Shown piece after piece: positions 32,790-42,800 of a DNA stretch of 64,000 bases. The translations under genes were made by a program, and so were the position numbers. The first letter of the stretch is position 1. The number at the start of each line of letters is the position of its first letter. Location of the stretch: positions 1 through 64,000 of the forward strand of contig NZ_AZEC01000008.1 of NCBI RefSeq assembly GCF_001435585.1. The letters are read 5' to 3'. This DNA is from Schleiferilactobacillus perolens DSM 12744. GTDB lineage: Bacteria > Bacillota > Bacilli > Lactobacillales > Lactobacillaceae. The notes under the pieces were generated by a model, which worked only from the letters and a program-made list of their open reading frames with translations, was not told the DNA's origin and did no database searches.

Positions 32790-33119
32790 TTGAATTTAGA
32801 AAACCATCAAGATTGGCTGATTGATTTTTACAAACGACACGGTTGGTATCATTTCTCACCATTTGTCCACGTGAATTTCTTGACTGAAGAAACCGGTGAA
32901 GTTGCCCGGGCCGTGCGCGCCTTAGAAATTGGCCGCCATCATCCTGGTGAAAAACCGCAAACACCGGCTGAAAAGACGGCCAACTTGAAGGAAGAATTGG
33001 CCGATGTCTTAGATCAAGTCTTGATTCTCAGTGCCAAATTCGGAATTGACCCGGAAACATTACTGGACCAAAGCGAAACCAAACTCAGCCGTCGGTTCAA
33101 CGAAAACCGGCCCCATTAA
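32790..33119 (+). CDS. MazG-like nucleotide pyrophosphohydrolase
   Basis: This 109-aa all-alpha NTP-PPase-like protein has NFLTEETGEVARAVRALEIG and LKEELADVLDQVLILSAKFG, the paired E-x(2-3)-E metal-binding helices of the MazG superfamily. It probably hydrolyses non-canonical NTPs. The start is TTG with a weak site. It converges with the SAP gene, overlapping by 4 bp. Confidence 0.85.
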   Translation: MNLENHQDWLIDFYKRHGWYHFSPFVHVNFLTEETGEVARAVRALEIGRHHPGEKPQTPAEKTANLKEELADVLDQVLILSAKFGIDPETLLDQSETKLSRRFNENRPH

Positions 33120-33739
33120 GAGCGGCGATACTCGGCAATCAGTGTCCCATATTGCGTCAATAACGCTGGCGCATAGATCTTGACAGCCGTCGATCGTTTG
33201 ACTTGCTGCCAAAGAATGGCCGCCACCTTCAGCCGGTCGTGAAACCTTGCCGTCTGCGGATCCGCGAAGAAATCGCGGACAAAGTTGTTCCACTGATCGG
33301 TCCGCTCTTCGGGGCTATTAGCCAAAAACGCCCGTTGTGCTGCCGGTTTGTCCTTTGTTTCTTGATAGACCCGGATCAGATCGCCAATTGTGGCGGTCTG
33401 ATCTTTTTTTGCTTCAACTTGCCGATTAAATACGGCCATGGGCTTGGTAAACGAGAAATGTTCCACGTGAAAATAGTGGGAAAAGAACTGTCGTGCCGCT
33501 TGATTGAAGGCAAAGCCTGAGCCGACAATTGGTGTTTCAAGGCTCAGCGTATGACTAGCCAGCGGTTGATGGTGCGCGGATGGCCCGGCTGGCTGCGTCA
33601 CCGGTCGGCCAGATAAATAATCCAGCAACCGTTGAGTCAGCACAGCCTTGGTACCGCTGGTGGGTAAATGATACTGGCGACACAATGCCACCAGATCCGT
33701 TTTGTAGTGATACTGCGTCTTAAACGACTCTAGATCCAT
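33116..33739 (-). CDS. SAP-domain protein with DUF6434-like C-terminus
   Basis: This protein of about 207 aa has an N-terminal SAP motif (TDLVALCRQYHLPTSGTKAVLTQRLLDYL), a short helix-extension-helix that binds nucleic acid. The C-terminal region (FVRDFFADPQTARFHDRLKVAAILWQQVK) resembles the domain often joined to SAP in lactobacilli. No enzyme activity recognised. A partial parS-like match lies within its coding sequence at 33459-33474. Confidence 0.7.
   Translation of the reverse strand: MDLESFKTQYHYKTDLVALCRQYHLPTSGTKAVLTQRLLDYLSGRPVTQPAGPSAHHQPLASHTLSLETPIVGSGFAFNQAARQFFSHYFHVEHFSFTKPMAVFNRQVEAKKDQTATIGDLIRVYQETKDKPAAQRAFLANSPEERTDQWNNFVRDFFADPQTARFHDRLKVAAILWQQVKRSTAVKIYAPALLTQYGTLIAEYRRS
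33459..33474. other. Degenerate parS-like sequence in the SAP gene
   Basis: TGTTCCACGTGAAAAT agrees with the 16-bp parS consensus at 13 positions, with CACGTGAAA intact. It is 4.3 kb from the stronger site at 29120, and may be a weak secondary ParB site. Confidence 0.4.
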
Positions 33740-33767
33740 CAAAATCTCTTCCCCATTTTGTCACAAC

Positions 33768-34586
33768 TCACTCTCTTCGCCCGCCTAGCGCGCCCACTTG
33801 CTGCTGCAACTGGTGGATGCTGTCCGGCTTACAAATAATGATTGCTAAACCAATGTACATCAGCATATGCAAGACAGCGGAGAAAAGTGTCGCGTTGAGT
33901 GCCCCCGCACTGCCCACGGTCGCGGTATACCCGTGCATGATGGTCACCATGTAATCCAAGAACCCATGGGCCAGCATCGGAAATAGCAGACTGCCTTTAC
34001 GCACATACAATGCGCCAAGAACACAGCCCAAACCGAATACCTCAATCACTTGTATCAACGTGACGGTTAACCCTTGGCTCCCGATATTACCCAAGTGGGC
34101 TAAACTGAACAACGCGCTGGACAGCACAATTGCCGCCCCGACCCGCCGGGATACGGATTCAATTTTGAGATGCGTGATTAAACTACCTAGAATCACACCC
34201 CGAAACGCGAACGCCTCCGGCACCGCCGCAATGACCGCAATCGTGGCTGCATCAACAAAATTACCGAGTTCGGCCAATGTGGCAAACAAGACGATGGCCC
34301 CCATGATGCCAAATGCAATCAGACTGTTTTTACCGATCGCCGCTTGCCAATGCAGTGGTTGTTTCGTGAGCCAAAGATTCAACCCGATTGCGGCCAGCAG
34401 CTCCAATCCTTTGAATATGACTTCCAAGACAATATCGGGTGCCTTAATCATAGCTACCAGCGGACTGGCGATTGCTTTATCACAAAATATCAAGAGTGAC
34501 CAAAATATGATCACCGTCACAACCGGGTGACGCTTAACTTTCTCCATCAATTGATTCACTTTCGCGAACACTCCCCTTCCAAACAT
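33768..34586 (-). CDS. CPBP-like membrane protein with altered EExxxR motif
   Basis: This 272-aa protein of seven or eight helices has a CPBP-like core: VPEAFAFRGVILG, FSLAHLGNIG and MLAHGFLDYM. The first motif reads EAFAFR, so the second Glu is Ala. Catalytic competence is therefore uncertain. The start is ambiguous: the first ATG has a weak site, whereas AAGGGGAG favours a GTG about ten codons in. It is monocistronic. Confidence 0.75.
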   Translation of the reverse strand: MFGRGVFAKVNQLMEKVKRHPVVTVIIFWSLLIFCDKAIASPLVAMIKAPDIVLEVIFKGLELLAAIGLNLWLTKQPLHWQAAIGKNSLIAFGIMGAIVLFATLAELGNFVDAATIAVIAAVPEAFAFRGVILGSLITHLKIESVSRRVGAAIVLSSALFSLAHLGNIGSQGLTVTLIQVIEVFGLGCVLGALYVRKGSLLFPMLAHGFLDYMVTIMHGYTATVGSAGALNATLFSAVLHMLMYIGLAIIICKPDSIHQLQQQVGALGGRRE

Positions 34587-34668
34587 GTTTTCAGCCTATG
34601 CTTTACTTTTCTGAAAATCAAGACGAGACATTAAGCAGATCAAAATGATTGGGCGATCTATGATAGTT

Positions 34669-34711
34669 AAAAACGCCCCATCACTGATTAGAAAAACCAG
34701 TGATGGGGCGT
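34669..34711 (-). terminator. Terminator of the hrt operon
   Basis: ACGCCCCATCACTG pairs with CAGTGATGGGGCGT around an 11-nt loop, and the minus strand continues with T5. Confidence 0.88.
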
Positions 34712-34730
34712 ATTCGGTCAATCTTCTAAG

Positions 34731-35414
34731 TTAACTCGCCTGCCGCATATTACCATCCAAGATCTCATAAATATGATCCGCAAACTGCTTTAGCCGCATA
34801 TCATGGGTGACTACAATAATCGATTTATTGTGCTTCTTGGCCAAATCACGAAGCAGTTCTCCCACGACTGTCACCCGCTCACTATCCAGCGCAGCCGTGG
34901 GCTCATCAGCCAGCACGATCTCGGGATTGGGATACAGCGCTCGGGCAATCGCCACGCGCTGGGTTTGGCCACCGGATAATTCACTGGGGTATTTATTGAT
35001 CAAATCACGAATACCCAAATCATCTAACAAGGCCATCAATTCGTCCTCAGTCATGTGGGTAGCCCCCTTAATCCGATCGACAAAGCGGAATTGCTCGCGG
35101 ACTGTCAGGAAGGGCACCAGGTTATAGGCTTGCAGAATAAAACCGATCTTGTTTAACCGCAAGGCATCGCGTTTTTTCACCGGAATCGCGGTCAGCGGCG
35201 TGTCCTCCACCCGCACTTCCCCAGCAGTCGGTGTTTGTAGGCCGCCAGCAATCGTCAGGAAGGTGCTCTTGCCTGAACCGGAAGGCCCGATCACGAGGCT
35301 CATTTCACCCCGCTGAGCCGTGAACTCAATATCCTTCAGCACTTGAATCTTGCTGGTGTCATGGCCAAAGGTCTTGTCGATATGGTGCATTTCAATCGTA
35401 TTCGTATTTTCCAT
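34731..35414 (-). CDS. hrtA: Heme efflux ABC transporter ATPase HrtA
   Basis: This 227-aa ATPase of the MacB/LolD class has Walker A GPSGSGKST, signature LSGGQTQRVAIARAL, Walker B IVLADEPTAALD and switch His VVTHD. With HrtB it exports excess heme from the membrane. It is the last gene of hrtR-hrtB-hrtA, the order found in Lactococcus lactis. The ATG of MENTNT has GGAGGG six to seven nt upstream. The operon ends at 34669-34711. Confidence 0.88.
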   Translation of the reverse strand: MENTNTIEMHHIDKTFGHDTSKIQVLKDIEFTAQRGEMSLVIGPSGSGKSTFLTIAGGLQTPTAGEVRVEDTPLTAIPVKKRDALRLNKIGFILQAYNLVPFLTVREQFRFVDRIKGATHMTEDELMALLDDLGIRDLINKYPSELSGGQTQRVAIARALYPNPEIVLADEPTAALDSERVTVVGELLRDLAKKHNKSIIVVTHDMRLKQFADHIYEILDGNMRQAS

Positions 35415-35428
35415 TTGGAAACCCTCCA

Positions 35429-36487
35429 TTAGGCAATCACGCTGACGGGATCAACTTTGAGAATCAATTTCACGGGAATCAAGGCGCCAATCACGCCGGT
35501 AAGCAGGATCCCCACCGTCACAACTGCCAGGATTGGCCAATTGAAGGCAATGGGTACGCCAGCGGGTAAAAGGGCCGCTGTGAGCGCAGTTAACCCGACA
35601 CCCAAGGCTAAGCCGCCAAAGACCAGCAATAGGGCTTGGTTGATGGTATTGCTGACGAGTACGCGGGAGGGCACTCCCTGGGCGCGCAGGACGGCGTAAT
35701 TGGGGATTTTTTGAATCGTTAAGATATATAGGAATACCGCAATGACCACCAGGGAAATGATCATCAGGAAGGCAATCATGAACGTGAAGGTCATGTTCTG
35801 GGCGCTGTATCCTGGTAGTTTATTGATAAAAGCAGCCACTGAATAGTTCTTCAACTGATCAACACCTGGTTTGTACTGCGCGTTTTGGGAAATTACCCCG
35901 CTGGCCACGAAGGTATCGGGCAGTTTCTTCAGCGTGCGCCACGTGCTCAAATCACCGTAAACGACGGGCGCAATATCGATCTTGGCATTATGGGTGAAAC
36001 CGACGATTTTATAGGTGTCTGCATTGGAATTAAACTTGATGGTGTCGCCCAGCTTGTAGTTGCTGGTCTTAAATCCATCGTCCACCACGACTTGATTGGC
36101 CTTGGTCGGCTTGTGGCCGCTGGTTAATACCAGCTTTTTCCCAATAAACTGATCCCAGTCCAGCCCGATGAATTGGGCGGATACTTTGGCGTGGTTGGCT
36201 TCCTTAGCCACAATGGCACTTTGCCCGACGTAACTTTCTTGCTTCGTCAAGGTCATCTTGTCCGTTTGGCTCTTCGTCAGCATCGACTGCTGCAGACTGG
36301 TGTTAGCATCCTTATCCAGGATCACACTCTGGGCACCCCAGGAGTCAATGGCTTCGGTATTTTGCTGGGCCAAGCCAAAGGCCAGCCCGCTGAGGATATA
36401 AACTAAGTAGCTGATCAACAAAATCATCCCGATGATCAGTCCGTAACGCAGTTTTTCGTGTTTGATTTCTTTCCAGGCTAAGTACAT
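35429..36487 (-). CDS. hrtB: Heme efflux ABC permease HrtB
   Basis: This 352-aa MacB/FtsX-type permease has one N-terminal helix (RYGLIIGMILLISYLVYILS), an extracellular domain of about 200 aa and three C-terminal helices. The start MYLAWKEIKHEKLRYG is characteristic of HrtB proteins. It starts within the hrtR stop codon (TAATG overlap), which decides against the longer upstream frame. The role, export of toxic heme, is inferred from gene order and its regulator. Confidence 0.88.
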   Translation of the reverse strand: MYLAWKEIKHEKLRYGLIIGMILLISYLVYILSGLAFGLAQQNTEAIDSWGAQSVILDKDANTSLQQSMLTKSQTDKMTLTKQESYVGQSAIVAKEANHAKVSAQFIGLDWDQFIGKKLVLTSGHKPTKANQVVVDDGFKTSNYKLGDTIKFNSNADTYKIVGFTHNAKIDIAPVVYGDLSTWRTLKKLPDTFVASGVISQNAQYKPGVDQLKNYSVAAFINKLPGYSAQNMTFTFMIAFLMIISLVVIAVFLYILTIQKIPNYAVLRAQGVPSRVLVSNTINQALLLVFGGLALGVGLTALTAALLPAGVPIAFNWPILAVVTVGILLTGVIGALIPVKLILKVDPVSVIA

Positions 36488-37023
36488 TAACGATGACTTC
36501 CTTCCAGTTGGTCCAGTGTTGTGGCGAATTTTGCGAGTAAGGATTTTTGCATATCCGGATAGAGCATAATTTGGCGAATCACTTCGTGGCTCAAGATTGT
36601 CGCCGCCCAATCCGGCGCCGGTAAAACTGCTAACTTCTCCGGCGAATTCAGGGTGGTGGGGATCTGCAAAGCCCCTTCGTTTTCGGTGAAATGGCGGCGA
36701 ATTAATTCACGATACGGGTTATTGGCCAGTGATGCCAAGAATTGTTCCGCGTAGGAAAGATAGTTGGCCGCCGAGTATTGATCGGTTTGCTGAAAATTAA
36801 TGCTGGCGTGAATGTCCCGCATGGCGACGCCGTAGAGATAGATGTAGGCATCCGCCAGGTCGGCGAAGTATTTGTAAAAGGCGCCGCGGGCAATGCCCGC
36901 ATCCTTCACGATCCGCGCCACTTGGGCGTCCGCAAAGGAGTGGGTGGAAAACTCATGGCGCAGTGCTTGCGTGATAAGTTGTTTCTTTTCTGGTTTCAAA
37001 TTGTTAAATGTGGCCGTGGGCAT
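36487..37023 (-). CDS. hrtR: TetR-type heme-sensing repressor HrtR
   Basis: This 178-aa regulator has an N-terminal helix-turn-helix (VARIVKDAGIARGAFYKYF). In L. lactis HrtR, His72 and His149 bind heme. Here His72 is present (DIHASINF) and His146 lies in ILSHEVIRQI. Two palindromic operators flank its promoter. It is the first gene of hrtRBA and is probably autorepressed, being released by heme. Confidence 0.88.
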   Translation of the reverse strand: MPTATFNNLKPEKKQLITQALRHEFSTHSFADAQVARIVKDAGIARGAFYKYFADLADAYIYLYGVAMRDIHASINFQQTDQYSAANYLSYAEQFLASLANNPYRELIRRHFTENEGALQIPTTLNSPEKLAVLPAPDWAATILSHEVIRQIMLYPDMQKSLLAKFATTLDQLEGSHR

Positions 37024-37044
37024 GGGATGTCTCCTTTCGAAAAG

Positions 37045-37099
37045 TGACGCCGTGTCACTTAACGATCATTACAATACAGCAAAAGTGACACGGTGTCAA
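37045..37099 (-). promoter_or_regulatory. hrtRBA promoter with two HrtR operators
   Basis: The minus-strand -35 TTGACA (37094-37099) and -10 TATTGT (37071-37076) are 17 bp apart. Operator 1, TGACAC-G-GTGTCA (37086-37098), overlaps the -35. Operator 2, TGACGC-C-GTGTCA (37045-37057), lies just downstream of the start of transcription. Confidence 0.82.
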
Positions 37100-37108
37100 C
37101 TCGGCAGA

Positions 37109-37140
37109 CAAAAAAATCCTCGACACCTTTCTGTCGAGGA
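37109..37140 (-). terminator. Terminator of the PadR-DUF1129 unit
   Basis: TCCTCGACA pairs with TGTCGAGGA over a 6-nt loop. The minus strand continues with T7. Confidence 0.85.
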
Positions 37141-37166
37141 AAACAAAGGTCAGTAATCAAGGATAG

Positions 37167-38006
37167 TTAGTGCTCCCGCTTCGTCCGGCGAAACAGCATC
37201 CAAATCAACACGTAAAATACAATCAAAGCAACGCCCAGCGCCACCGCCAAACCGATGCGGCCCGGATCAGTATTCAGCAGGAATGCCTGCCAAGACGGAA
37301 TCCGCGTCACGATCCCGATCAACGCCATGATCAGCACGATCGGCACAAATGGCCACCAGATCGTTTTATCATTCTCCCGCCAGAAAATGACGCCTGTGAT
37401 CACCAGCAGAACACAAATGAGTGCAATCCCGATGAATCCTGTCAAATAAATCCGCCAAGGGGTTTTCAGAAAGAACGACAAGAGGAACCCTGGGGCGATG
37501 AATACACAGGCCAATAACCAGCGAATGATCCACCCTAGGCGGCCCCATTCATGCTGTTTTTTGTATGTCGTGCGGCCAATATAGGTGACAATCACAAACG
37601 CGGCCATGGTGAAATAGAGGCCGGTAATAATCTCTGTCCCGATATCCACCGGTGAAGTGGGAATCGTCAGGGCCGGAATGGCGGTGATCAGGACATACCC
37701 AAGCAGAACAGAGCCAATCATTTTCAACACGCTAAACCAATGCGTGGGCACTTCCGCCAAAATATCGTCAGCTGTTTCTTGGGGTTGCTTGCCAAAATAA
37801 TCCACGGCTGAAACACCATCCTGCTGGGCAGCGATAATATCGGTCAAAATCGTCAGGAGTTCCTGCTCAATGACGGCATCATCTTTCAATATCTCTTTAG
37901 TGCGCATGTAAAGGAGCAGATCCTCATAATATTTTTTGTTAGCTGGCGTCAATTGTTCCCGGAGTGTGTTGTTTTCTTCAATGAGTTGATTCGTCTTCGT
38001 GGCCAT
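37167..38006 (-). CDS. DUF1129-like membrane protein
   Basis: This 279-aa protein has a soluble N-terminal half (about 1-90) resembling the DUF1129 helical domain (YYEDLLLYMRTKEILKDDAVIEQELLTILTDI). Six or so membrane helices follow. The gene overlaps the PadR gene by 29 bp and has GGAGGGG before its ATG. PadR-membrane protein pairs of this type are common in lactic acid bacteria; some are involved in membrane stress, but the role here is unknown. Confidence 0.8.
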   Translation of the reverse strand: MATKTNQLIEENNTLREQLTPANKKYYEDLLLYMRTKEILKDDAVIEQELLTILTDIIAAQQDGVSAVDYFGKQPQETADDILAEVPTHWFSVLKMIGSVLLGYVLITAIPALTIPTSPVDIGTEIITGLYFTMAAFVIVTYIGRTTYKKQHEWGRLGWIIRWLLACVFIAPGFLLSFFLKTPWRIYLTGFIGIALICVLLVITGVIFWRENDKTIWWPFVPIVLIMALIGIVTRIPSWQAFLLNTDPGRIGLAVALGVALIVFYVLIWMLFRRTKREH

Positions 38007-38346
38007 GATTAGACCCCTCCTCTGCAGTTAATAACTGAGTCACATGATCGGTTAATTGATGCCATTGGTGGATAAAATCGGCGCGGGCCGCCGTCCCGTC
38101 TGGAGTCACTTGATAATATTTACGGTCCGGCCCGTCTGGGGAAGGACGCAGTTGACTGGTGATCAGTCCCTTTTTCTCCAGCGCCATGAGCAAGGGATAA
38201 ATCGTCCCTTTGGGAATTTCCGCGAAGCCATAGTGCTCGAGCTCCTGACTCAAGGTGTACCCGTAATATTCACCACGGCTAAGAATGATCAATACACAGC
38301 CCTGTAATACTCCTTTGAGCATCTGACTGTGTAAATCTTGCGCCAT
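37978..38346 (-). CDS. PadR family transcriptional regulator
   Basis: This 122-aa protein has the PadR winged helix: LQGCVLIILSRGEYYGYTLSQELEHYG, GTIYPLLMALEKKGLI, the wing PDRKYYQVTPDG, and a C-terminal dimerisation helix. It is co-transcribed with the overlapping DUF1129-like gene, and the promoter is flanked by long inverted repeats, so autorepression is likely. Confidence 0.92.
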   Translation of the reverse strand: MAQDLHSQMLKGVLQGCVLIILSRGEYYGYTLSQELEHYGFAEIPKGTIYPLLMALEKKGLITSQLRPSPDGPDRKYYQVTPDGTAARADFIHQWHQLTDHVTQLLTAEEGSNHGHEDESTH

Positions 38347-38367
38347 GTAGCGTCCCTCCTTTCCGGC

Positions 38368-38436
38368 TATTAGGTAATACCAGCTAGTTGTTGCTCATAA
38401 TATATCTCGTTTCCGGCTAGTATGCAATACCTAATA
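38368..38436 (-). promoter_or_regulatory. PadR promoter between inverted repeats
   Basis: Minus strand: TTGCAT (38422-38427) and TATATT (38399-38404), 17 bp apart. TATTAGGTA (38368-38376) and TACCTAATA (38428-38436) form a 9-bp inverted repeat at the outside; CTAG tetramers continue the symmetry inside. Confidence 0.7.
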
Positions 38437-38444
38437 CCCAAGAA

Positions 38445-38471
38445 AATAAAATCCCGATTCATCACCGGGAT
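38445..38471 (-). terminator. Terminator of the surface-protein gene
   Basis: ATCCCG-N9-CGGGAT, followed on the minus strand by TTTTATTTT. Confidence 0.65.
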
Positions 38472-38477
38472 GTATGA

Positions 38478-41060
38478 CTATTCTTGTTTTGATCGGTGCT
38501 GCCACCATAGACCCATGGCTAATAATTCACCGAATAACACAGCCAACCCAACGTACTGCCAAATCTGCTCGTTCACTTCGCCAGTTTGCGGTAAAGTGGC
38601 CGTGTTGGCTGACTGGCTCGCCGTTTGTGTAACGGTGGGATTGGTCACTGGTTGTGCACTAGTCGATCCAGTTTGCGCAGGTATTGATGGTGCCGTCGGC
38701 GTGGTTGGCGGCGCGAGCTGAACTGGTTTGCCGGGTGTGATCGGGTGGCCAGGCTTAACCGGCCGACTGGGCTGGCTTGGTTTACCGGGCTTGCTCGGCG
38801 TTATAGGAACACTGGGCTGACTCGGTTTGCCGGGCTTGCTCGGCGTTATAGGAACACTGGGCTGACTCGGTTTGCCGGGCTTGCTCGGCGTTACAGGAAC
38901 ACTAGGCTGACTCGGTGTCTTTTGATCCGTGACTGCGACCGTAGCCGTTTGGTTCGCCACAACGGTCACTGGGTGTCGTTGGCTATCTTTTTCATAACCC
39001 GTCGGAGCCGCCGTTTCGACGAAGTAGTAAGTTCCTGCCGCCAAATCGGGGACGACGATTTTCCCCTGCTGGTCTGTGACTGCCGTCATGATCGGCGACG
39101 CGGAATCATTCGTCTGGAACAGTGCATAGGTGGCGCCGCTCACTGGAATTTGGGGATTACCAAACTGAGTTTTAGTGAGAACAGCACTGCCCAGTGTCGG
39201 TTGTATAGGCGGTGTTGGCGTCGACTTCTGATCGGTCACCTGTACCTTGGCAGTTTCCCCAGCCATCACCGTGACAAGCTGTTTGTCGGGATTTTTATCA
39301 TAAGTCGCGGGGGCAGCCGTCTCCAAGAAATAGTAAGATCCTGGTGTCAGATTAGGCACGGTGATTTGGCCGTTTTTGTCTGTCGTATAACTGCCAATAT
39401 TCTTTTGATTGTGATAGAGCGTAAAGGTAGCACCGGCTAGCCGGGTTTTGCCACCGTCGGTCTTCGTTAATTCGATCTGGCCCTTTGTGGGCTGAACCGG
39501 CGGCGTCACCTTCATTTTATCTGTGACAGATACTTGCGTCGTTTTTCCAGCAACGACTGCGAAATCCTTTTCCTCTTTATTCAGTGTGTACTTATCCGGC
39601 GCTTTGACCTCTTTGAAAGCATAATTACCTGCCGCAAGATCAGTGACAGTGATCTGCCCGTAGTTATCCGTGGTGTATTGCTGAAGCACTTTACCCTGGC
39701 GATCCATCAACGCATAAACGGCACCCGCCACGGGCGTTTCTCCATTATCAGTCGTCTTCGTCAAGACCACTTTGCCAGTGGGTGGTTGAACAGGTTCGAT
39801 GGGCTCATCTTTACCTGCAACCTGTACCGGATTGCCGATCCCATGTCCCTGGGGTAAGACAATTTTGATTGGCGTCGTATCGAGTTGATATCCCGTTGGT
39901 GCTTTGGTCTCAATCAGGTAATAAGTGCCGACCAATAAATTGTCGAGTTCAAATTTTCCCTCTTTACCCTGTGTAGTCATCATCTGGGGAAAAATATCAT
40001 TACCGTTATAGTCCTTCGTCACAGGCACATGGTTCGCCGTTTCCAATCGATATTGGGCACCGGCCAACAGACCGTTATCAGCAGCACTGTGCTTGGTGAA
40101 AATAATAGAATCCAATTGATCCCCGGACACATGAGCGGCTGTGCCGTATGCCAACGACGTATTTGCATTCGTTGGTGCGCCTAGTGTTGTTGACGTGAGG
40201 GTCATCTTGCTCTTCCACAAGTTGGCCTGGTTATCAATCACCATGGGCTTGGTTAAAATATTAAAGTTCATGGCGTAATTCACCGCCTGTTTGAAGGTAA
40301 TTGTCACCAGCGTCGACGCATCGGCCTGAAGAGCGGTTTTCACGGTATAAACACTAGGAGCCACTGGCCCTTCACTATTCCAGTGTTGCGTCATATCATC
40401 GTTGTCGTAGTGACCCTTATCCATCGAAACTGACTGATAGGTCTGATTCGGACTTAAGGTAAAAGTGATGACAGCATTTTGCCATGTCGTTTTGACCGGG
40501 TTCACCGCACCATTCCAGTCGATTTGGGTTGGATCATGGCCGCTTTGTTGATTCACGAACCAGGCGGTTTGATTGATCTGTGCTTTATTGTCACCGCCAG
40601 TATCCTTTGTGCCATAGACAATAAAACTGAATCCGCCCTGGCGATGACGTAAGTTGGCAATTCCATCATTAAATTGAACGGTGCCGGTGCGGCTGCCGGC
40701 TTGAATATTAAAATGGCCCATAATTTGGCCATCATACACCATATCTTTGCTTGCAGAATCTTTGACCTGCACATTGTCCGGTAACGTGAATGTCTCAGAA
40801 ACAGTGTGGTCCAGCTTCACCGTATCAGCGGCTTGCCAATTATATGTAATATAATACTGCGTCCCAGCGGACAACTGGGTATCATGGGTAATTGTTTGCC
40901 CATCCGTATCCGTAATCACCGCAGAGTCCTTGTCCAACCCCGTAATCGTGTTGGCTGGTGTCTGCGCCGCTTCTACCGGAACAGTAAAAAGACTACTGAA
41001 TGCGCCACAAAGAATTGTGAACAGCATCAGTAGTCCATATATTTTCCTTTTTACCCGCAA
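38478..41060 (-). CDS. LPQTG-anchored surface protein with SpaA-like repeats
   Basis: This 860-aa surface protein starts with a Sec signal peptide (residues about 1-31). An N-terminal adhesin-like region of about 290 residues follows. Four SpaA/Cna-B-like domains come next, each with the AGAxYxL...GxYYFxETxAPxGY pattern (YYLIETKAPTGYQL, YAFKEVKAPDKYTL, YYFLETAAPATYDK, YYFVETAAPTGYEK). A Pro-rich wall-spanning stretch with three 15-aa repeats leads to LPQTG, a helix and a basic tail. Sortase A would attach it to peptidoglycan. The start is TTG 41060. No class C sortase or pilin partner is adjacent, so a stand-alone adhesin is favoured over a pilus. Confidence 0.88.
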   Translation of the reverse strand: MRVKRKIYGLLMLFTILCGAFSSLFTVPVEAAQTPANTITGLDKDSAVITDTDGQTITHDTQLSAGTQYYITYNWQAADTVKLDHTVSETFTLPDNVQVKDSASKDMVYDGQIMGHFNIQAGSRTGTVQFNDGIANLRHRQGGFSFIVYGTKDTGGDNKAQINQTAWFVNQQSGHDPTQIDWNGAVNPVKTTWQNAVITFTLSPNQTYQSVSMDKGHYDNDDMTQHWNSEGPVAPSVYTVKTALQADASTLVTITFKQAVNYAMNFNILTKPMVIDNQANLWKSKMTLTSTTLGAPTNANTSLAYGTAAHVSGDQLDSIIFTKHSAADNGLLAGAQYRLETANHVPVTKDYNGNDIFPQMMTTQGKEGKFELDNLLVGTYYLIETKAPTGYQLDTTPIKIVLPQGHGIGNPVQVAGKDEPIEPVQPPTGKVVLTKTTDNGETPVAGAVYALMDRQGKVLQQYTTDNYGQITVTDLAAGNYAFKEVKAPDKYTLNKEEKDFAVVAGKTTQVSVTDKMKVTPPVQPTKGQIELTKTDGGKTRLAGATFTLYHNQKNIGSYTTDKNGQITVPNLTPGSYYFLETAAPATYDKNPDKQLVTVMAGETAKVQVTDQKSTPTPPIQPTLGSAVLTKTQFGNPQIPVSGATYALFQTNDSASPIMTAVTDQQGKIVVPDLAAGTYYFVETAAPTGYEKDSQRHPVTVVANQTATVAVTDQKTPSQPSVPVTPSKPGKPSQPSVPITPSKPGKPSQPSVPITPSKPGKPSQPSRPVKPGHPITPGKPVQLAPPTTPTAPSIPAQTGSTSAQPVTNPTVTQTASQSANTATLPQTGEVNEQIWQYVGLAVLFGELLAMGLWWQHRSKQE
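38769..38903 (-). repeat. Three 45-bp tandem repeats within the surface-protein gene
   Basis: Units at 38769-38813, 38814-38858 and 38859-38903 encode the repeated wall-spanning segment PSVPITPSKPGKPSQ. The nucleotide identity is very high, so copy number may vary between strains. Confidence 0.88.
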
Positions 41061-41252
41061 TAGTAATGCCTGCTTTCTGCATATCTCTTAATTGATGGGT
41101 AGACCACCGCGAATAGTGATATCCAAACAGCTTGATATTAGGCCTAGTGAGTCGCCGTGTCAACGGTCAAATCGGCCCATAAACGACAGATGTTATTTAA
41201 TTGAGAAAAATACTTTAGCCCAATTTCCAAATGATAAACCCTGCCAATACTC

Positions 41253-41288
41253 AAAAAGGTGCCCCGACCGGTTGGCCAGGACACCTTC
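41253..41288 (-). terminator. Terminator of purA
   Basis: Minus strand: AAGGTGTCC ... GGGGCACCTT followed by T4. The 190 bp from here to the surface-protein start (41061-41252) hold only its upstream region. Confidence 0.75.
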
Positions 41289-41304
41289 AGTATTGATAAT
41301 TAAA

Positions 41305-42645
<1,341 letters not shown>

Positions 42646-42761
42646 TCAAAACTCACACCGCACCATAATATCAGTTACGAGCAAGTTTAGCAATGCAAAC
42701 CCGAATCTGATTCACCAGATATGAATAAATCATTCGTAATGGCCGTGTTTTCGAGCAAAAT

Positions 42762-42788
42762 CAAAGGGCCAGAATCAAATTCTGACCC
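42762..42788 (-). terminator. Probable terminator of dnaB
   Basis: GGGCCAGAAT pairs with ATTCTGACCC (one G-T pair) over a 3-nt loop; on the minus strand a T-rich tract follows. It lies beyond repeat copy 3, so the repeat would be part of the dnaB transcript. Confidence 0.7.
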
Positions 42789-42800
42789 AACATGGATCTA

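Noticed and set aside
38769-38903. Regular 45-bp repeats resembling a CRISPR or minisatellite
   Set aside because: They are in frame within the LPQTG gene, encode the Pro-rich wall-spanning repeat, and have no unique spacers.
38478-41060. Pilus operon
   Set aside because: SpaA-like domains are present, but no sortase C or second pilin gene is adjacent, so a single anchored adhesin is the simpler reading.
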